A stretch of 64,000 nucleotides of DNA, from assembly GCA_000620205.1 (NCBI GenBank), contig JHVP01000009.1:70119-134118 (forward strand). The letters run 5' to 3'. This document shows, one piece after another, positions 24,809-34,700 of this stretch. Made by a program: the position numbers and the translations under genes. Source of the stretch: Geodermatophilaceae bacterium URHA0031. Lineage in GTDB: Bacteria; Actinomycetota; Actinomycetes; Mycobacteriales; Geodermatophilaceae. The notes under the pieces were generated by a model. The model was not told the origin of the DNA. It did not search any database and saw nothing but the letters and a program-made list of their open reading frames with translations. Position 1 is the first letter of the stretch. Every line of letters begins with the position of its first letter.

Positions 24809-26475
24809 GCGCAGGCAGCACGGGCGAGACCCGGGACGACGCCCCGCCGTGGTGGCGGCGGGCCGTCGTCTACGAGGTCTACCTGAGGAGCTTCGCCGAC
24901 TCGAACGGTGACGGGCTGGGTGACGTCGGTGGCCTGCGGGCGCGGCTGCCCCACCTCGCCGCGCTGGGGGTCGACGCGCTGTGGGTGACCCCCTGGTACC
25001 CCTCGCCGATGGCCGACGGTGGGTACGACATCACCGACCACCGGGACGTCGACCCACGCTTCGGGACGCTGGCCGACGTCGATGCGCTGCTGGACGAGGC
25101 CCACGGCCTCGGCCTGCGGGTGGTGGTCGACCTGGTCGCCAACCACACCTCGGAGGAGCACCCGTGGTTCGTCGCCGCCCTCGCGGCAGGGCCCGGCGCG
25201 GCGGAGCGGGGCCGCTACTTCTTCCGGGACGGCCGCGCGGAGGGGAGCCGGCCGCCCAACGACTGGATCAGCGCGTTCGGCGGGCCGGCGTGGACGCGGG
25301 TGACCGGGCCCGGCGGGGAGCCGGAGCAGTGGTACCTGCACACCTTCGCCCCCGAGCAGCCCGACGTCGACTGGTCCGATCCGCGGGTGCAGCAGGGCTA
25401 CGACGACGTCGTCCGGTTCTGGCTCGACCGCGGGGTCGACGGCATCCGGGTCGACGCGGCACCGGCGATGGCGAAGGCCCCCGGGCTGCCGGACGCCGGC
25501 CACGCCCCCGGCGCCCGCTTCGACTCCCACCTGTGGCAGGACAGCCCGCACTGGGACGTCGACGAGGTGCACGCGATCCTGCGCCGGTGGCGCGCCATCT
25601 CCGACGGCTACCCCGGTGACCGGGCGTTCGTCACCGAGGCCGTCGTGCACAGCGCCGAGCGGCTGAGCCGGTACGTCCGGCCGGACGAGATGCACACGAC
25701 CTTCAACTTCGACTTCCTGCACGCCCCCTGGCGAGCCGACCGGCTCAGGCAGGTCATCGACGCGACGCTGGCCGCGCTCGGGCCGGTCGGCGCACCACCG
25801 ACCTGGGTGCTGAGCAGCCACGACGACCCCCGGCACGTGACCCGCTACAGCCGGGAGCAACCCGCGGGGCGGGGCGGGGCGGTGTCCGGACCGGCGGACC
25901 TCGCGGTCGGGTTGCGCCGGGCCCGCGCCGCGGCGCTGCTCCTGCTGGCGCTCCCCGGTGGGGCCTACCTCTACCAGGGGGAGGAGCTCGGTCTGCCCGA
26001 GGTGGAGGACCTGCCCGTCGAGGCGCTGCAGGACCCGACCTGGGAGCGCTCCGGCCACACCGTCCGCGGCCGGGACGGCTGCCGCGTCCCGCTGCCCTGG
26101 TCCGGGGACGCCCCGCCGTTCGGCTTCACGGCCCCCGACGCCCGCCCGTGGTTGCCCCAACCGCCCGGGTGGGCGGAGCTGACGGTGGAACGGCAGTCGG
26201 CCGACCCGGACTCGACGCTGACGCTGTACCGCGCGGCGCTCCGGCTGCGCCGGGAGCTGCCCGCCCTGGCCGGCGAGCAGTTCAGCTGGGACGACGACGG
26301 GGACGGGTCCGTCCTCGCGTTCACCCGCGGCGCCGGCTTCGGCTGCCTGGTGAACCTCGGTCAACGGCCGCTGTCCCTGGCCGGGCGCGGCGTCGTGCTG
26401 CTCAGCAGCTCCCCGGTCACCGACGAGCTGCCCACGGACACCGCCGTCTGGCTCGGGCGGGACCCGGCGACCTGA
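24805..26475 (+). CDS. Glycoside hydrolase family 13 (alpha-glucosidase-like), apparent CTG start
   Basis: A GH13 (beta/alpha)8 enzyme of about 556 residues, cleaving alpha-glucosidic bonds and probably acting on the sugar brought in by SugABC. The catalytic triad is nucleophile D217 (GIRVDAAPA), acid/base E278 (FVTEAVVHS) and D340 ([11 protein letters not shown]). Region I is [16 protein letters not shown]. Strand 1 ([20 protein letters not shown]) is needed for the fold, yet no ATG, GTG or TTG occurs in frame between 24442 and the middle of the barrel. The only sensible start is CTG 24805 within CTGA overlapping the sugC stop. No signal peptide. Confidence 0.85.
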   Translation: MSAGSTGETRDDAPPWWRRAVVYEVYLRSFADSNGDGLGDVGGLRARLPHLAALGVDALWVTPWYPSPMADGGYDITDHRDVDPRFGTLADVDALLDEAHGLGLRVVVDLVANHTSEEHPWFVAALAAGPGAAERGRYFFRDGRAEGSRPPNDWISAFGGPAWTRVTGPGGEPEQWYLHTFAPEQPDVDWSDPRVQQGYDDVVRFWLDRGVDGIRVDAAPAMAKAPGLPDAGHAPGARFDSHLWQDSPHWDVDEVHAILRRWRAISDGYPGDRAFVTEAVVHSAERLSRYVRPDEMHTTFNFDFLHAPWRADRLRQVIDATLAALGPVGAPPTWVLSSHDDPRHVTRYSREQPAGRGGAVSGPADLAVGLRRARAAALLLLALPGGAYLYQGEELGLPEVEDLPVEALQDPTWERSGHTVRGRDGCRVPLPWSGDAPPFGFTAPDARPWLPQPPGWAELTVERQSADPDSTLTLYRAALRLRRELPALAGEQFSWDDDGDGSVLAFTRGAGFGCLVNLGQRPLSLAGRGVVLLSSSPVTDELPTDTAVWLGRDPAT

Positions 26476-26612
26476 GCCGGGCGGTCCCGGGTCGGACCTG
26501 CCCGGCAGGAGACGGGCATGATCACGCCCGGGGGTTTGTGTCGCGGTCGCGCTGCGCACCTGTCCCCGGAGGAAGCCACCCGTGGACAGCGGAGCCCGAC
26601 CCTGGAGGCAGC

Positions 26613-28241
26613 ATGGACATCACCGCGACCGACGAGTGGGCCGCACTGGTCGACCACCACCGCGAGATCAGCGCCCGGACGCTGCGCGAGCTGTTCGCCG
26701 AGGACCCGGGTCGTGCCGAGCGGCTGACCGGGACAGCCGGTGACCTCTACCTGGACTACTCCAAGCACCGGGTCACCGACGAGACGCTGCGGCTGCTCGT
26801 CGCCCTGGCGGAGAAGGCCGGTGTGCCCGGACGGATCGAGGCGATGTTCCGCGGTGAGCACATCAACGCCACCGAGGACCGGGCCGTGCTGCACGTGGCG
26901 CTGCGGGCGCCGGAGTCGGTGCCGCTGACCGTCGACGGCCAGGACGTCTCCGCCGACGTGCACGCGGTGCTGACGAAGATGCGCGGGTTCGCCGAGCGGG
27001 TGCGCTCGGGGGAGTGGAAGGGGCACACCGGGCAGCGGATCACCGCGGTGGTCAACATCGGCATCGGCGGTTCCGACCTCGGCCCGGCGATGGCCTGCAC
27101 CGCGCTGGCCGACTACAGCGACCGCGGGATCACCGCCCGGTTCGTCTCCAACATCGACCCGACCGACTTCTACGAGAAGACCCGGGACCTGGACCCGGCG
27201 ACGACGCTGTTCATCGTCTGCTCCAAGACGTTCACCACCCTGGAGACGCTGACCAACGCGACCGTCGCCCGCGACTGGCTGCTCGCCGCCCTGGGTGACG
27301 AGTCGGCCGTGGCGAAGCACTTCGTCGCCGTCTCCACCAACACCCAGGCGGTCGCCGAGTTCGGCATCGACACCGAGAACATGTTCGAGTTCTGGGACTG
27401 GGTGGGTGGCCGCTACTCCTTCACCTCGGCCATCGGGCTGTCCCTCATGGTCGCGATCGGACCCGACGGCTACGACGAGATGCTGGCCGGCTTCCACACG
27501 GTCGACGAGCACTTCCGGACCGCGCCGCCGGCGGAGAACCTGCCGCTGCTGCAAGGCCTGCTCAACGTCTGGTACACGAACTTCTTCGGCGCCCAGACCC
27601 ACGCCGTCCTGCCCTACAGCCAGTACCTGTCCCGGCTGCCGGCCTACCTGCAGCAGCTGACGATGGAGAGCAACGGCAAGTCGGTGCGCTGGGACGGCGA
27701 GCCGGTGACGACGTCGACCGGCGAGGTCTACTGGGGCGAGCCGGGCACCAACGGCCAGCACGCCTTCCACCAGCTGCTGCACCAGGGGACCTCGCTGATC
27801 CCCGCGGACTTCATCGGGTTCGGTGAGCCCAACCACGACATCGGCGAGATGCACGACCTGCTGATGGCCAACCTCTTCGCGCAGAGCGCCGTGCTGGCGT
27901 TCGGCCGGACCGCGGAGGAGGTGGCCGCCGAGGGGACCGCCGCCGACGTCGTCCCGCACAAGGTGATGCCGGGGAACCGGCCCTCGACGACCGTGCTGGC
28001 GCCCAAGCTCACCCCCGGCACGCTGGGTCAGCTGGTCGCGTTCTACGAGCACACGGTCTTCACCGAGGGGGCTGTCTGGCAGATCGACTCCTTCGACCAG
28101 TGGGGTGTCGAGCTCGGCAAGGTGATGGCCCGCCAGCTCGGCCCCGCGCTGACCAGTGACGAGGCGCCGGAGATGGACCAGGACGCCTCCACGGTGGCGC
28201 TGGTCCGGCGCTACCGGCAGCTGCGCGGTCGGCAGGTCTAG
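26613..28241 (+). CDS. pgi: Glucose-6-phosphate isomerase
   Basis: Interconverts glucose-6-phosphate and fructose-6-phosphate. The 542-residue length is typical. Motifs include [36 protein letters not shown], the signature [19 protein letters not shown], the catalytic Glu region QLTMESNGK and the C-terminal signature [21 protein letters not shown] (26604-26608) precedes the ATG by 4 nt. It follows the sugar importer and GH13 gene on the same strand, consistent with feeding released glucose into glycolysis. The 137-bp gap before it holds only a weak cgggc/gcccg dyad. Confidence 0.97.
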   Translation: MDITATDEWAALVDHHREISARTLRELFAEDPGRAERLTGTAGDLYLDYSKHRVTDETLRLLVALAEKAGVPGRIEAMFRGEHINATEDRAVLHVALRAPESVPLTVDGQDVSADVHAVLTKMRGFAERVRSGEWKGHTGQRITAVVNIGIGGSDLGPAMACTALADYSDRGITARFVSNIDPTDFYEKTRDLDPATTLFIVCSKTFTTLETLTNATVARDWLLAALGDESAVAKHFVAVSTNTQAVAEFGIDTENMFEFWDWVGGRYSFTSAIGLSLMVAIGPDGYDEMLAGFHTVDEHFRTAPPAENLPLLQGLLNVWYTNFFGAQTHAVLPYSQYLSRLPAYLQQLTMESNGKSVRWDGEPVTTSTGEVYWGEPGTNGQHAFHQLLHQGTSLIPADFIGFGEPNHDIGEMHDLLMANLFAQSAVLAFGRTAEEVAAEGTAADVVPHKVMPGNRPSTTVLAPKLTPGTLGQLVAFYEHTVFTEGAVWQIDSFDQWGVELGKVMARQLGPALTSDEAPEMDQDASTVALVRRYRQLRGRQV

Positions 28242-28320
28242 CAGAAGGGGCCCCGGACCGTCCGCTGTGGCTGGCCCCGGTGCGGGCCTGGGACGATGAT
28301 CGAGACAGCGTCGCCCGTGT

Positions 28321-28352
28321 CGCCCCGACCCACCGCCCGGTGGGTCGGGGCG
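28321..28352 (+). promoter_or_regulatory. Perfect 14-bp hairpin in the pspA leader
   Basis: cgccccgacccacc (28321-28334) pairs exactly with ggtgggtcggggcg (28339-28352) around the tetraloop gccc. It ends 8 nt before the AGGAGGAG ribosome site of pspA. There is no T-tract, so a leader structure, operator or upstream terminator are all possible. Confidence 0.6.
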
Positions 28353-28369
28353 CCGGACCAGGAGGAGCC

Positions 28370-29209
28370 ATGCCCAACCCGTTCGTGAAGCTGTGGAAGT
28401 ACCTGACGGCCTCGGCCAACCAGCAGATCGACCAGCGGGCCGACCCGAAGATCCAGATCGCCCAGGCGATCGAGGCGGAGCAGAACCGGCACCAGTCGCT
28501 GGCCAACCAGGCTGCGGCGGTCCTGGGCAACCAGCGGCAGCTGGAGATGCGGCTCAACCGCCAGCTCGGCGAGGTGGAGAAGCTGCAGTCCTCGGCGCGC
28601 CAGGCGCTCTCCCTCGCCGACCAGACCCGCGCCAAGGGCGACGTGGCGAAGGCCTCGGAGTACGAGCAGGCCGCGCAGGCCTTCGCCACCCAGCTGGTCA
28701 GCGCCGAGCAGGCGATGGAGGACCTCAAGCGCAGCCACGACGAGGCACTGCAGGCCGCCGAGCAGGCCAAGGGCGCTGTCGAGACGAGCCGGATGCGGCT
28801 GCAGTCGACGCTGGCGGAGCGGACGAAGCTGCTCTCCCAGCTGGAGCAGGCGAAGATGCAGGAGCAGGTCTCCTCCTCGCTGCGGCAGGTCAACGAGCTC
28901 TCCGCGCCGGGCAACACCCCGTCGCTGGGCGAGGTCCGCGACAAGATCGAGGCGCGCTACGCCAACGCGCTCGGCCAGGCCGAGCTGGCGCAGAACTCTG
29001 TGGAGGGCCGGATGCTCGAGGTGCAGAAGGCGACCATCGACGTCCAGGGCGCCTCCCGGCTCGCCGAGATCCGCGCCGCGATGAGCGGCGGCACCCAGGC
29101 GATCAGCGGCAACCAGGCCGCCGGCGCCCTCGAGCAGGGCACCCCGCCGGTGACCGGTCTCGGCGCCGAGACCCCGGCCGCGCAGCCGGCGGAGCGGCCC
29201 GAGCAGTAG
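28370..29209 (+). CDS. pspA: PspA/IM30 family envelope-stress protein
   Basis: A 279-residue ESCRT-III-like coiled-coil protein of the PspA/Vipp1 family, related to the mycobacterial 35-kDa antigen Rv2744c; it stabilises stressed membranes. The amphipathic N-terminus is [20 protein letters not shown], followed by long heptad-rich helices to about residue 235 and a Gly/Ala/Pro-rich tail. AGGAGGAG precedes the ATG by 2-5 nt. In mycobacteria pspA directly follows clgR; here it is separated by the sugar block but on the same strand, with a strong leader hairpin. Confidence 0.93.
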   Translation: MPNPFVKLWKYLTASANQQIDQRADPKIQIAQAIEAEQNRHQSLANQAAAVLGNQRQLEMRLNRQLGEVEKLQSSARQALSLADQTRAKGDVAKASEYEQAAQAFATQLVSAEQAMEDLKRSHDEALQAAEQAKGAVETSRMRLQSTLAERTKLLSQLEQAKMQEQVSSSLRQVNELSAPGNTPSLGEVRDKIEARYANALGQAELAQNSVEGRMLEVQKATIDVQGASRLAEIRAAMSGGTQAISGNQAAGALEQGTPPVTGLGAETPAAQPAERPEQ

Positions 29210-29228
29210 CCGGCCCCCGCAGGCTGCG

Positions 29229-29264
29229 CGGAGCCCCGTCGTCCCGGTGGACGGCGGGGCTCCG
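29229..29264. terminator. Bidirectional terminator between pspA and nei
   Basis: cggagccccgtcgtcc pairs with ggacggcggggctccg (one G-T wobble) around a cggt tetraloop, giving a 16-bp stem. It lies 20 bp after the pspA stop and 5 bp before the end of the convergent nei gene. Confidence 0.75.
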
Positions 29265-29268
29265 GCGT

Positions 29269-30120
29269 TCAGGTGGCGGCGAGCGACGCCGGGTGGCCGG
29301 GCTCCCCGGTGCGGGCCCGCGGGTCGATCGGGCTGTGCGCGGCCTGGCACGACGGGCACCACCAGGTCACCCGTTCCTGGGTGTCCGGTCCCTGGTCGCC
29401 CAGCAGGATCGGGGTGCGGCAGCGGCGGCACGGCCGGCCCCTGCGGCCGAACACCCAGTGGTCCTCCCCGCGCCGGGTGGAGCCGGTGGTGCTCTGCTCG
29501 GGGTGGTCGCGGTTGGCCTGCATCAGCGTGCGGGCACGGGTGACCAGGCCGGGCAGGTCCGGCACGTCGGCGACCCGGGTCCACGGGTGGGTGCGGGTCA
29601 TGAACAGCGTCTCGACCTTGTAGAGGTTGCCGATGCCGGCGAGGTTGCGCTGGTCGAGGATCGCCACGCCGATCTCCTCGTCTGGGTGCGCGCGGAGCCG
29701 GCGCAGCGCCTCGTCGAGGTCCCAGTCCGGACCGAGCACGTCCGGTCCGAGGTGGCCGACCAGCTCGTCCTCGGCGCTGGTCGGCACGATCCGGATGTCG
29801 TGCAGCCGGTAGCCGACGCAGTCCCACTGGTCGGTGGCCAGGACGGCTCGGATGCTGTGCCCGGGGCCGCCCTTCCACGGCGTGCCCTTCCGGTAGATGT
29901 GCCAGCTGCCGTCCATCCGGAAGTGGGTGCGCAGCGTGCGCCCGTCGGCGAAGCGGGTGAGCATGTGCTTGCCGCGGGGCACGACCTCGGTGACCGTCGC
30001 GCCGGCGAGGTCGACGGTGGCCAGCTGCGGCACCCGCAGCTCGCCCGTGGTGAGCGTGGCGCCGGCCAGCGCGGTGTTCATCCGGCTGGCGGCCAGCCAG
30101 ACCGTGTCTCCCTCGGGCAT
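29269..30120 (-). CDS. nei: Fpg/Nei family DNA glycosylase (tandem copy A)
   Basis: A 283-residue endonuclease VIII-type glycosylase that excises oxidised bases. It begins MPEGDTVW; the post-Met proline is the Schiff-base nucleophile and E3 the partner. Other motifs are RGKHMLTRFADG, the helix-two-turn-helix region ILDQRNLAGIGNLYKVE and a four-Cys zinc finger CRRC...CPSC near the C-terminus. It closely resembles mycobacterial Nei2, which also neighbours lhr. Copy B lies 33 bp upstream in tandem with about 84% protein identity counted by eye. Both copies keep all catalytic residues. Confidence 0.94.
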   Translation of the reverse strand: MPEGDTVWLAASRMNTALAGATLTTGELRVPQLATVDLAGATVTEVVPRGKHMLTRFADGRTLRTHFRMDGSWHIYRKGTPWKGGPGHSIRAVLATDQWDCVGYRLHDIRIVPTSAEDELVGHLGPDVLGPDWDLDEALRRLRAHPDEEIGVAILDQRNLAGIGNLYKVETLFMTRTHPWTRVADVPDLPGLVTRARTLMQANRDHPEQSTTGSTRRGEDHWVFGRRGRPCRRCRTPILLGDQGPDTQERVTWWCPSCQAAHSPIDPRARTGEPGHPASLAAT

Positions 30121-30153
30121 CCCGCCATGATCCCCGCCCGCGGCGGGCAGTGC

Positions 30154-31008
30154 TCAGTGGTGGTTGGCGCGCAGAGCCTCGGTGCCGGCCTGGCCGGTGC
30201 GGGCGCGCGGGTCGACCGGGACTGGGGTGGCCTGGCACCGGGGGCACCACCAGGTGACCCGCTCCTGCAGGTCGGGGCCCTGGTCGCCGAGCAGGATCGG
30301 GGTGCGGCAGCGGCGGCACGGCCGGCCCTTCCGGCCGGCGACCCAGTGATCCTGACCGCGCCGGGTCTCGCCGGTGGTGCTCTGCGCAGCGCGGCCGCGG
30401 TTGGCCAGCATCAAGGTGCGGGCACGGGTGACGAGCGCGGGCAGGTCCGGCACGTCGGCGACCCGTGCCCACGGGTTCACGCCGGTCAGGAACAGGGACT
30501 CGACCTTGTAGAGGTTGCCGATGCCGGCGAGGTTGCGCTGGTCGAGGATCGCGACGCCGATCTGCTCGTCGGGCTGGGCGCGGAGCCGGCGCAGCGCTTC
30601 GTCGAGGTCCCAGTCCGGGCCCAGCACGTCCGGACCCAGGTGGCCGACCAGCTCGTCCTCGGCGCTGGTCGGCACGATCCGCATGTCGTGCAGCCGGTAG
30701 CCGACGCAGTTCCACTCGTCGGTGGCCAGGACGGCCCGGATGCTGTGCCCGGGGCCCCCTTTCCAGGGTCTGCCGGTGCGGTAGATGTGCCAGCTGCCGT
30801 CCATCCGGTAGTGCGTGCGCAGGGTCCGGCCGTCGGCGAAGCGGGTGAGCATGTGCTTGCCGCGGGGCACGATCTCGGTGACCGTGGCGCCGGTCAGGTC
30901 GACCGCGGCCAGCTGTGGCACCCGCAGCTCCCCCCGCCGCAGCGTGGCGCCGGCCAGTGCGGTGTTCATCCGCTGCGCGGCCAGCCACACGGTGTCTCCC
31001 TCGGGCAC
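30154..31008 (-). CDS. nei: Fpg/Nei family DNA glycosylase (tandem copy B)
   Basis: A 284-residue paralogue of the next gene downstream. The catalytic proline must be residue 2, which requires the GTG at 31008 (M-PEGDTVW). An upstream ATG at 31017 would bury it as MVVVPEGD and abolish Schiff-base chemistry. GGAGG lies 12 nt before this GTG but only 3 nt before the ATG, so translation start is a little awkward. The H2TH region and zinc finger (CRRC...CPRC) are intact. Divergence from copy A is concentrated at about residues 175-215 and in the tail. Confidence 0.92.
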   Translation of the reverse strand: MPEGDTVWLAAQRMNTALAGATLRRGELRVPQLAAVDLTGATVTEIVPRGKHMLTRFADGRTLRTHYRMDGSWHIYRTGRPWKGGPGHSIRAVLATDEWNCVGYRLHDMRIVPTSAEDELVGHLGPDVLGPDWDLDEALRRLRAQPDEQIGVAILDQRNLAGIGNLYKVESLFLTGVNPWARVADVPDLPALVTRARTLMLANRGRAAQSTTGETRRGQDHWVAGRKGRPCRRCRTPILLGDQGPDLQERVTWWCPRCQATPVPVDPRARTGQAGTEALRANHH

Positions 31009-31143
31009 GACGACCATGGTCCTCCGACACCGTGGCCGTACGCCGGTCGACGATCGGCTGGTCCGCCGAGGGGTCGGCCTGCTGTGAGCGGGGTGACAGC
31101 CGGGAACAGCCTGCGGACCGTCGGCGCTCCCGTGCCTGTGACG

Positions 31144-31710
31144 ATGTCGACCCGACTGCGCAACCTCACCCCGGCACCGCCCCCCGAGCCGGTGACGGTG
31201 ACGGTGGCCCGCGTCGTGCCGCCCGAGCAGCGCGCTGCCTACGAGCGGTGGGCGGCCGAGGTGCAGGACCTGGTGGCCACCTTCCCGGGCAACCTCGGCA
31301 CGTCGTTGCTGCGTCCGGGCCCGGGCAGCAACGAGTACCACTTCGTCTACCGGTTCGCCGACGACGAGGCGCTGTCCGGGTGGGAGCGCTCGACGGAGCG
31401 GCAGCAGGCGCTGGAGCGCGTCCACCCCTTCACCGAGCGCGAGCGGTTCGCCCGCGCCGTCGGCCTGGAGACCTTCTTCGCCGTCCCGGCCCAGCCCGGG
31501 CCTGCCTGGCGCAGCTGGCTGCTCACCGTGGCCGTCGTCCTGGCGATGACCACGACGTTCCAGCTGGTCGCGGTGCCGTTCGTGGGCGACTGGCCGTGGG
31601 GCCTGCGGCTGCTGCTGTCGGCGGTCTACGTGGTCACCGCGCTGCGCCTGCTCATGCCCCGGCTCAGCCGCCGGTTCGGTCCCTGGCTGCAGGGTTCCCG
31701 GCGCCGCTGA
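31144..31710 (+). CDS. Antibiotic biosynthesis monooxygenase (ABM) domain protein with membrane anchor
   Basis: A 188-residue protein. Residues 15-110 look like a dimeric alpha/beta-barrel ABM domain (VTVTVARVVPPEQRAAYERW, FPGNLGTSLLRPGPGSNEYH, YRFADDEALSGWERS). Two C-terminal hydrophobic helices follow (WLLTVAVVLAMTTTFQLVAV and LRLLLSAVYVVTALRLLMP). This ABM plus two-TM architecture is common in actinobacteria and has no established function. The ATG at 31144 is chosen; an in-frame GTG 12 nt upstream is possible. It is divergent from the nei copies and convergent with lhr, 15 bp away. Confidence 0.85.
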   Translation: MSTRLRNLTPAPPPEPVTVTVARVVPPEQRAAYERWAAEVQDLVATFPGNLGTSLLRPGPGSNEYHFVYRFADDEALSGWERSTERQQALERVHPFTERERFARAVGLETFFAVPAQPGPAWRSWLLTVAVVLAMTTTFQLVAVPFVGDWPWGLRLLLSAVYVVTALRLLMPRLSRRFGPWLQGSRRR

Positions 31711-31725
31711 TCCCGGCGCGGCCCG

Positions 31726-34700
31726 TCAGCTGCGCAGCCGCAGGCCCCGGGGGGTGGCGGCGAAGCCGGCGGCCTGCAGCGCGGCGGTGAGCGGACCGGA
31801 CTCGTGCACCGAGGCGCCGTCGGCCTTCTGCACCGTCATCCGTCCCAGCGCCCCGGAGGCCACCGCGGACGACAGCGCCGTCGCGGCCTCCTTGAGCACC
31901 GCCTCGTCCTCGGTCCAGGACAGCAGCGTCTTGCCGCCGCGCTCGACGTAGAGCACCAGCTCGCCGTCGACCAGCACCACCAGCGCGCCGGCCTTGCGCC
32001 CGGCCCGGTGCCCGGTCCTGCGGCCGCCGGTGCCCTCACCGACGTCGACACCGTCGGTGGATCCGTCGGCCGAGCCCACCGGCCGCTCGGGCCAGGGCAG
32101 GGCGGCGCCGTAGACGTTGGCCGGGTCGGTCGCGGCCAGGACGACCGGTCCGGCCGGCACCCGGTCGGGGCTGGCGAAGCTGCGCAGCCGGTCGATGGAG
32201 CCGGGGGTGCCGAACTGAGCGGCGCCGAGGGTCTCCACGAAGTAACCGCGCCGGGCCCGGCCGTTCTCCTCGAACGCCCGCAGCACCGGGTACACCGCGG
32301 AGAACCCGCCGACCACCTGCTCGGCCTGCACCGCCCCGCGGGTCAGCACGCCGTGCCGTTCCAGCAGCGCCTCACTCCGCGCGGTGGTGCGCTTGGTGGT
32401 GTTGCCCTCCAGGTCGGGCAACCGGGACCAGCGGCCGGCCATCGCCGGCGGCCCGGTGCGGGTGGGCATCGCCGGGCGCCCGAGCCGGGTGCGGCCGTAG
32501 CGGGTCCGGTCGAGCCGGGCGCGCGGCGCGGCGGGCTGCCGCTTGTGCGTGCCCCCGCCGGACAGCCGGACCCGCAGCGGCGCCAGCGTGTCGTTGGTCA
32601 GCGCGCCGGCCCAGACGAGGTCCCAGATCTCCTCGGCCAGCGCCGTGTCGTCGGTCGCGCCGACCCGGTCGGACAGCGACCGGAAGAACATCGCCTGACC
32701 GCCGGCGAGCTCCTCGAGCAGCGCGGCGCCGTACCCGCCCTCCACCGAGGCCGCCCCCGGGGGCTCGGGGAGCAGCAGCGGTGCCAGGTCGGCCGGCACG
32801 AGCGTCACCCAGCCGTCGCCGCCGGACAGCCCGCCGGCGCCGGCCCAGAGCACCTCACCGGCGCTGGTCAGCTCGTCGAGCAGCGCGGGGGAGTAGTTCT
32901 GCACCCGCGACGGCAGCACCAGCGACTCCAGCGCCGAGGCGGGCACGAGTGCGCCGGCCAGCTGCTCGACGACGGCCAGGACGCCGTCCACCCCGCGCAT
33001 CCGGCCGCCCACCGACTGCCAGGACGAGGTGAAGCGGGCCAACGTCTCGATCGGGACGGGCTCGACCTCCTGGCGCAGCTTGGCCAGCGACCGGCGCCGG
33101 ATGGACCGCAGCACCTCGGCGTCGCACCACTCCTGGCCGATCCCGCCGGGCTGGAACTCCCCGGTGACCAGCCGGCCGGTGCCGACCAGCCGCTGCACGG
33201 TCGCGGTAACGACGGCGACCCCCAGCCCCAGCCGTGCGGCCACCTCGGGCGGCGCGAAGGGCCCGTGGGTGCGGGCGAACCGGCCGATCAGGTCACCCAG
33301 CGGGTCGGCGACCGGCTCGGTGAACGCCTCCGGCACCCCGACCGGCAGGGCCGTGCCCAGCGCGTCGCGGAGCCGGCCGGCGTCCTCGATGGCGACGTAC
33401 CGCTGCTCGCCGGCGATCCGGACCACCAGCGCCCGCCGGGAGGCGACCAGCTCCTCGAGCCACTCCGCCGGCACGCCCCGGGCCGCGGCCTCGGCGACGG
33501 TCAGGTCACCCACGCCGCGGAGCAGGTCGCTGGCGCCGTCGACGTCGCGCGGGTGGCGTTGCTGCGGCAGCCGCTGCAGCTCGGCCTCGACCTCGGCCAT
33601 CGCGTCGGCGTCGAGCAGCTCGCGCAGCTCGGAGCGGCCCAGCAGCTCGGCCAGCAGCCCGGTGTCGAGGGCCAGCGCCTGCGCGCGGCGCTCGGCGAGC
33701 GGGGCGTCGCCCTCGTAGATGAACTGGCCGACGTAGCCGAAGAGCAGGGACTGGGCGAACGGCGAGGCGGACTGGGTCTGCACGTCGACCACCCGCACCC
33801 GCCGGGCGCGCACGTCGCTCATCAGCTCGACGAGGCCGGGCACGTCGTAGACGTCCTGCAGCACCTCCCGGACCGCCTCGAGGGTGATCGGGAACCCGGA
33901 GAACTCGCTGGCCACCGACAGCAGCTGGGCGGCGCGCTGCCGCTGCTGCCACAGCGGCGTCCGGCGCCGGGGGTCGCGCCGGGGGAGCAGCAGCGCCCGG
34001 GCGGCGCACTCGCGGAACCGGCTGGCGAACAGCGCCGAGTTGCCGACCTCGGCCGTCACCTCCCGCTCGACGTCGTCGGGGTCGAGGATCGCCAGGTCGG
34101 CCTCGGGTGCCTCGCCGGTGGTGTCGGGGAGCCGGAGCACGATGCCGTCGTCGGAGTGCATGGAGGCGACGTCGACGCCGTAGCGCTCGCGCAGCCGGGC
34201 GGCCAGGACCAGCGCCCACGGGGCGTTGACCTGGGCGCCGAAGGGGGAGTGCACGACCAGCCGCCAGTCGCCCAGCTCGTCGCGGAAGCGCTCGACCAGC
34301 AGCGTGCGGTCGTCGGGCAGGTGGCCGGTGGCCTGCTTCTGCTCGGCGAGGTAGGCGAACAGGTTGGCCGCGCCCCACTCGTCGAGGCCGGCGGCGCGGG
34401 CCCGGTCGGTGCCGGCCTCCGGGGTGGCCGAGCCGACCTCGCGGAGGAACGCGCCCAGCGCCCGGCCCAGCTCCAGCGGCCGGCCGAGGGTGTCGCCGTG
34501 CCAGAACGGCATCTTCCCGGGCAGCCCGGGGGCGGGGGAGACCAGCACCCGGTCGTGGGTGATCTCCTCGATCCGCCACGACGACGAGCCGAGCAGGAAG
34601 ACGTCGCCGACCCGGGACTCGTAGACCATCTCCTCGTCGAGCTCGCCGACCCGCTTGCCGCCCTCCCCCTGGCCGGAGACGAGGAAGACGCCGAACAGGC

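Noticed and set aside
28242-28320. A ggggcc/ggcccc dyad after pgi as a terminator.
   Set aside because: Only 6 bp with a long loop. The strong hairpin at 28321-28352 is closer to pspA, so I did not annotate the weaker one.
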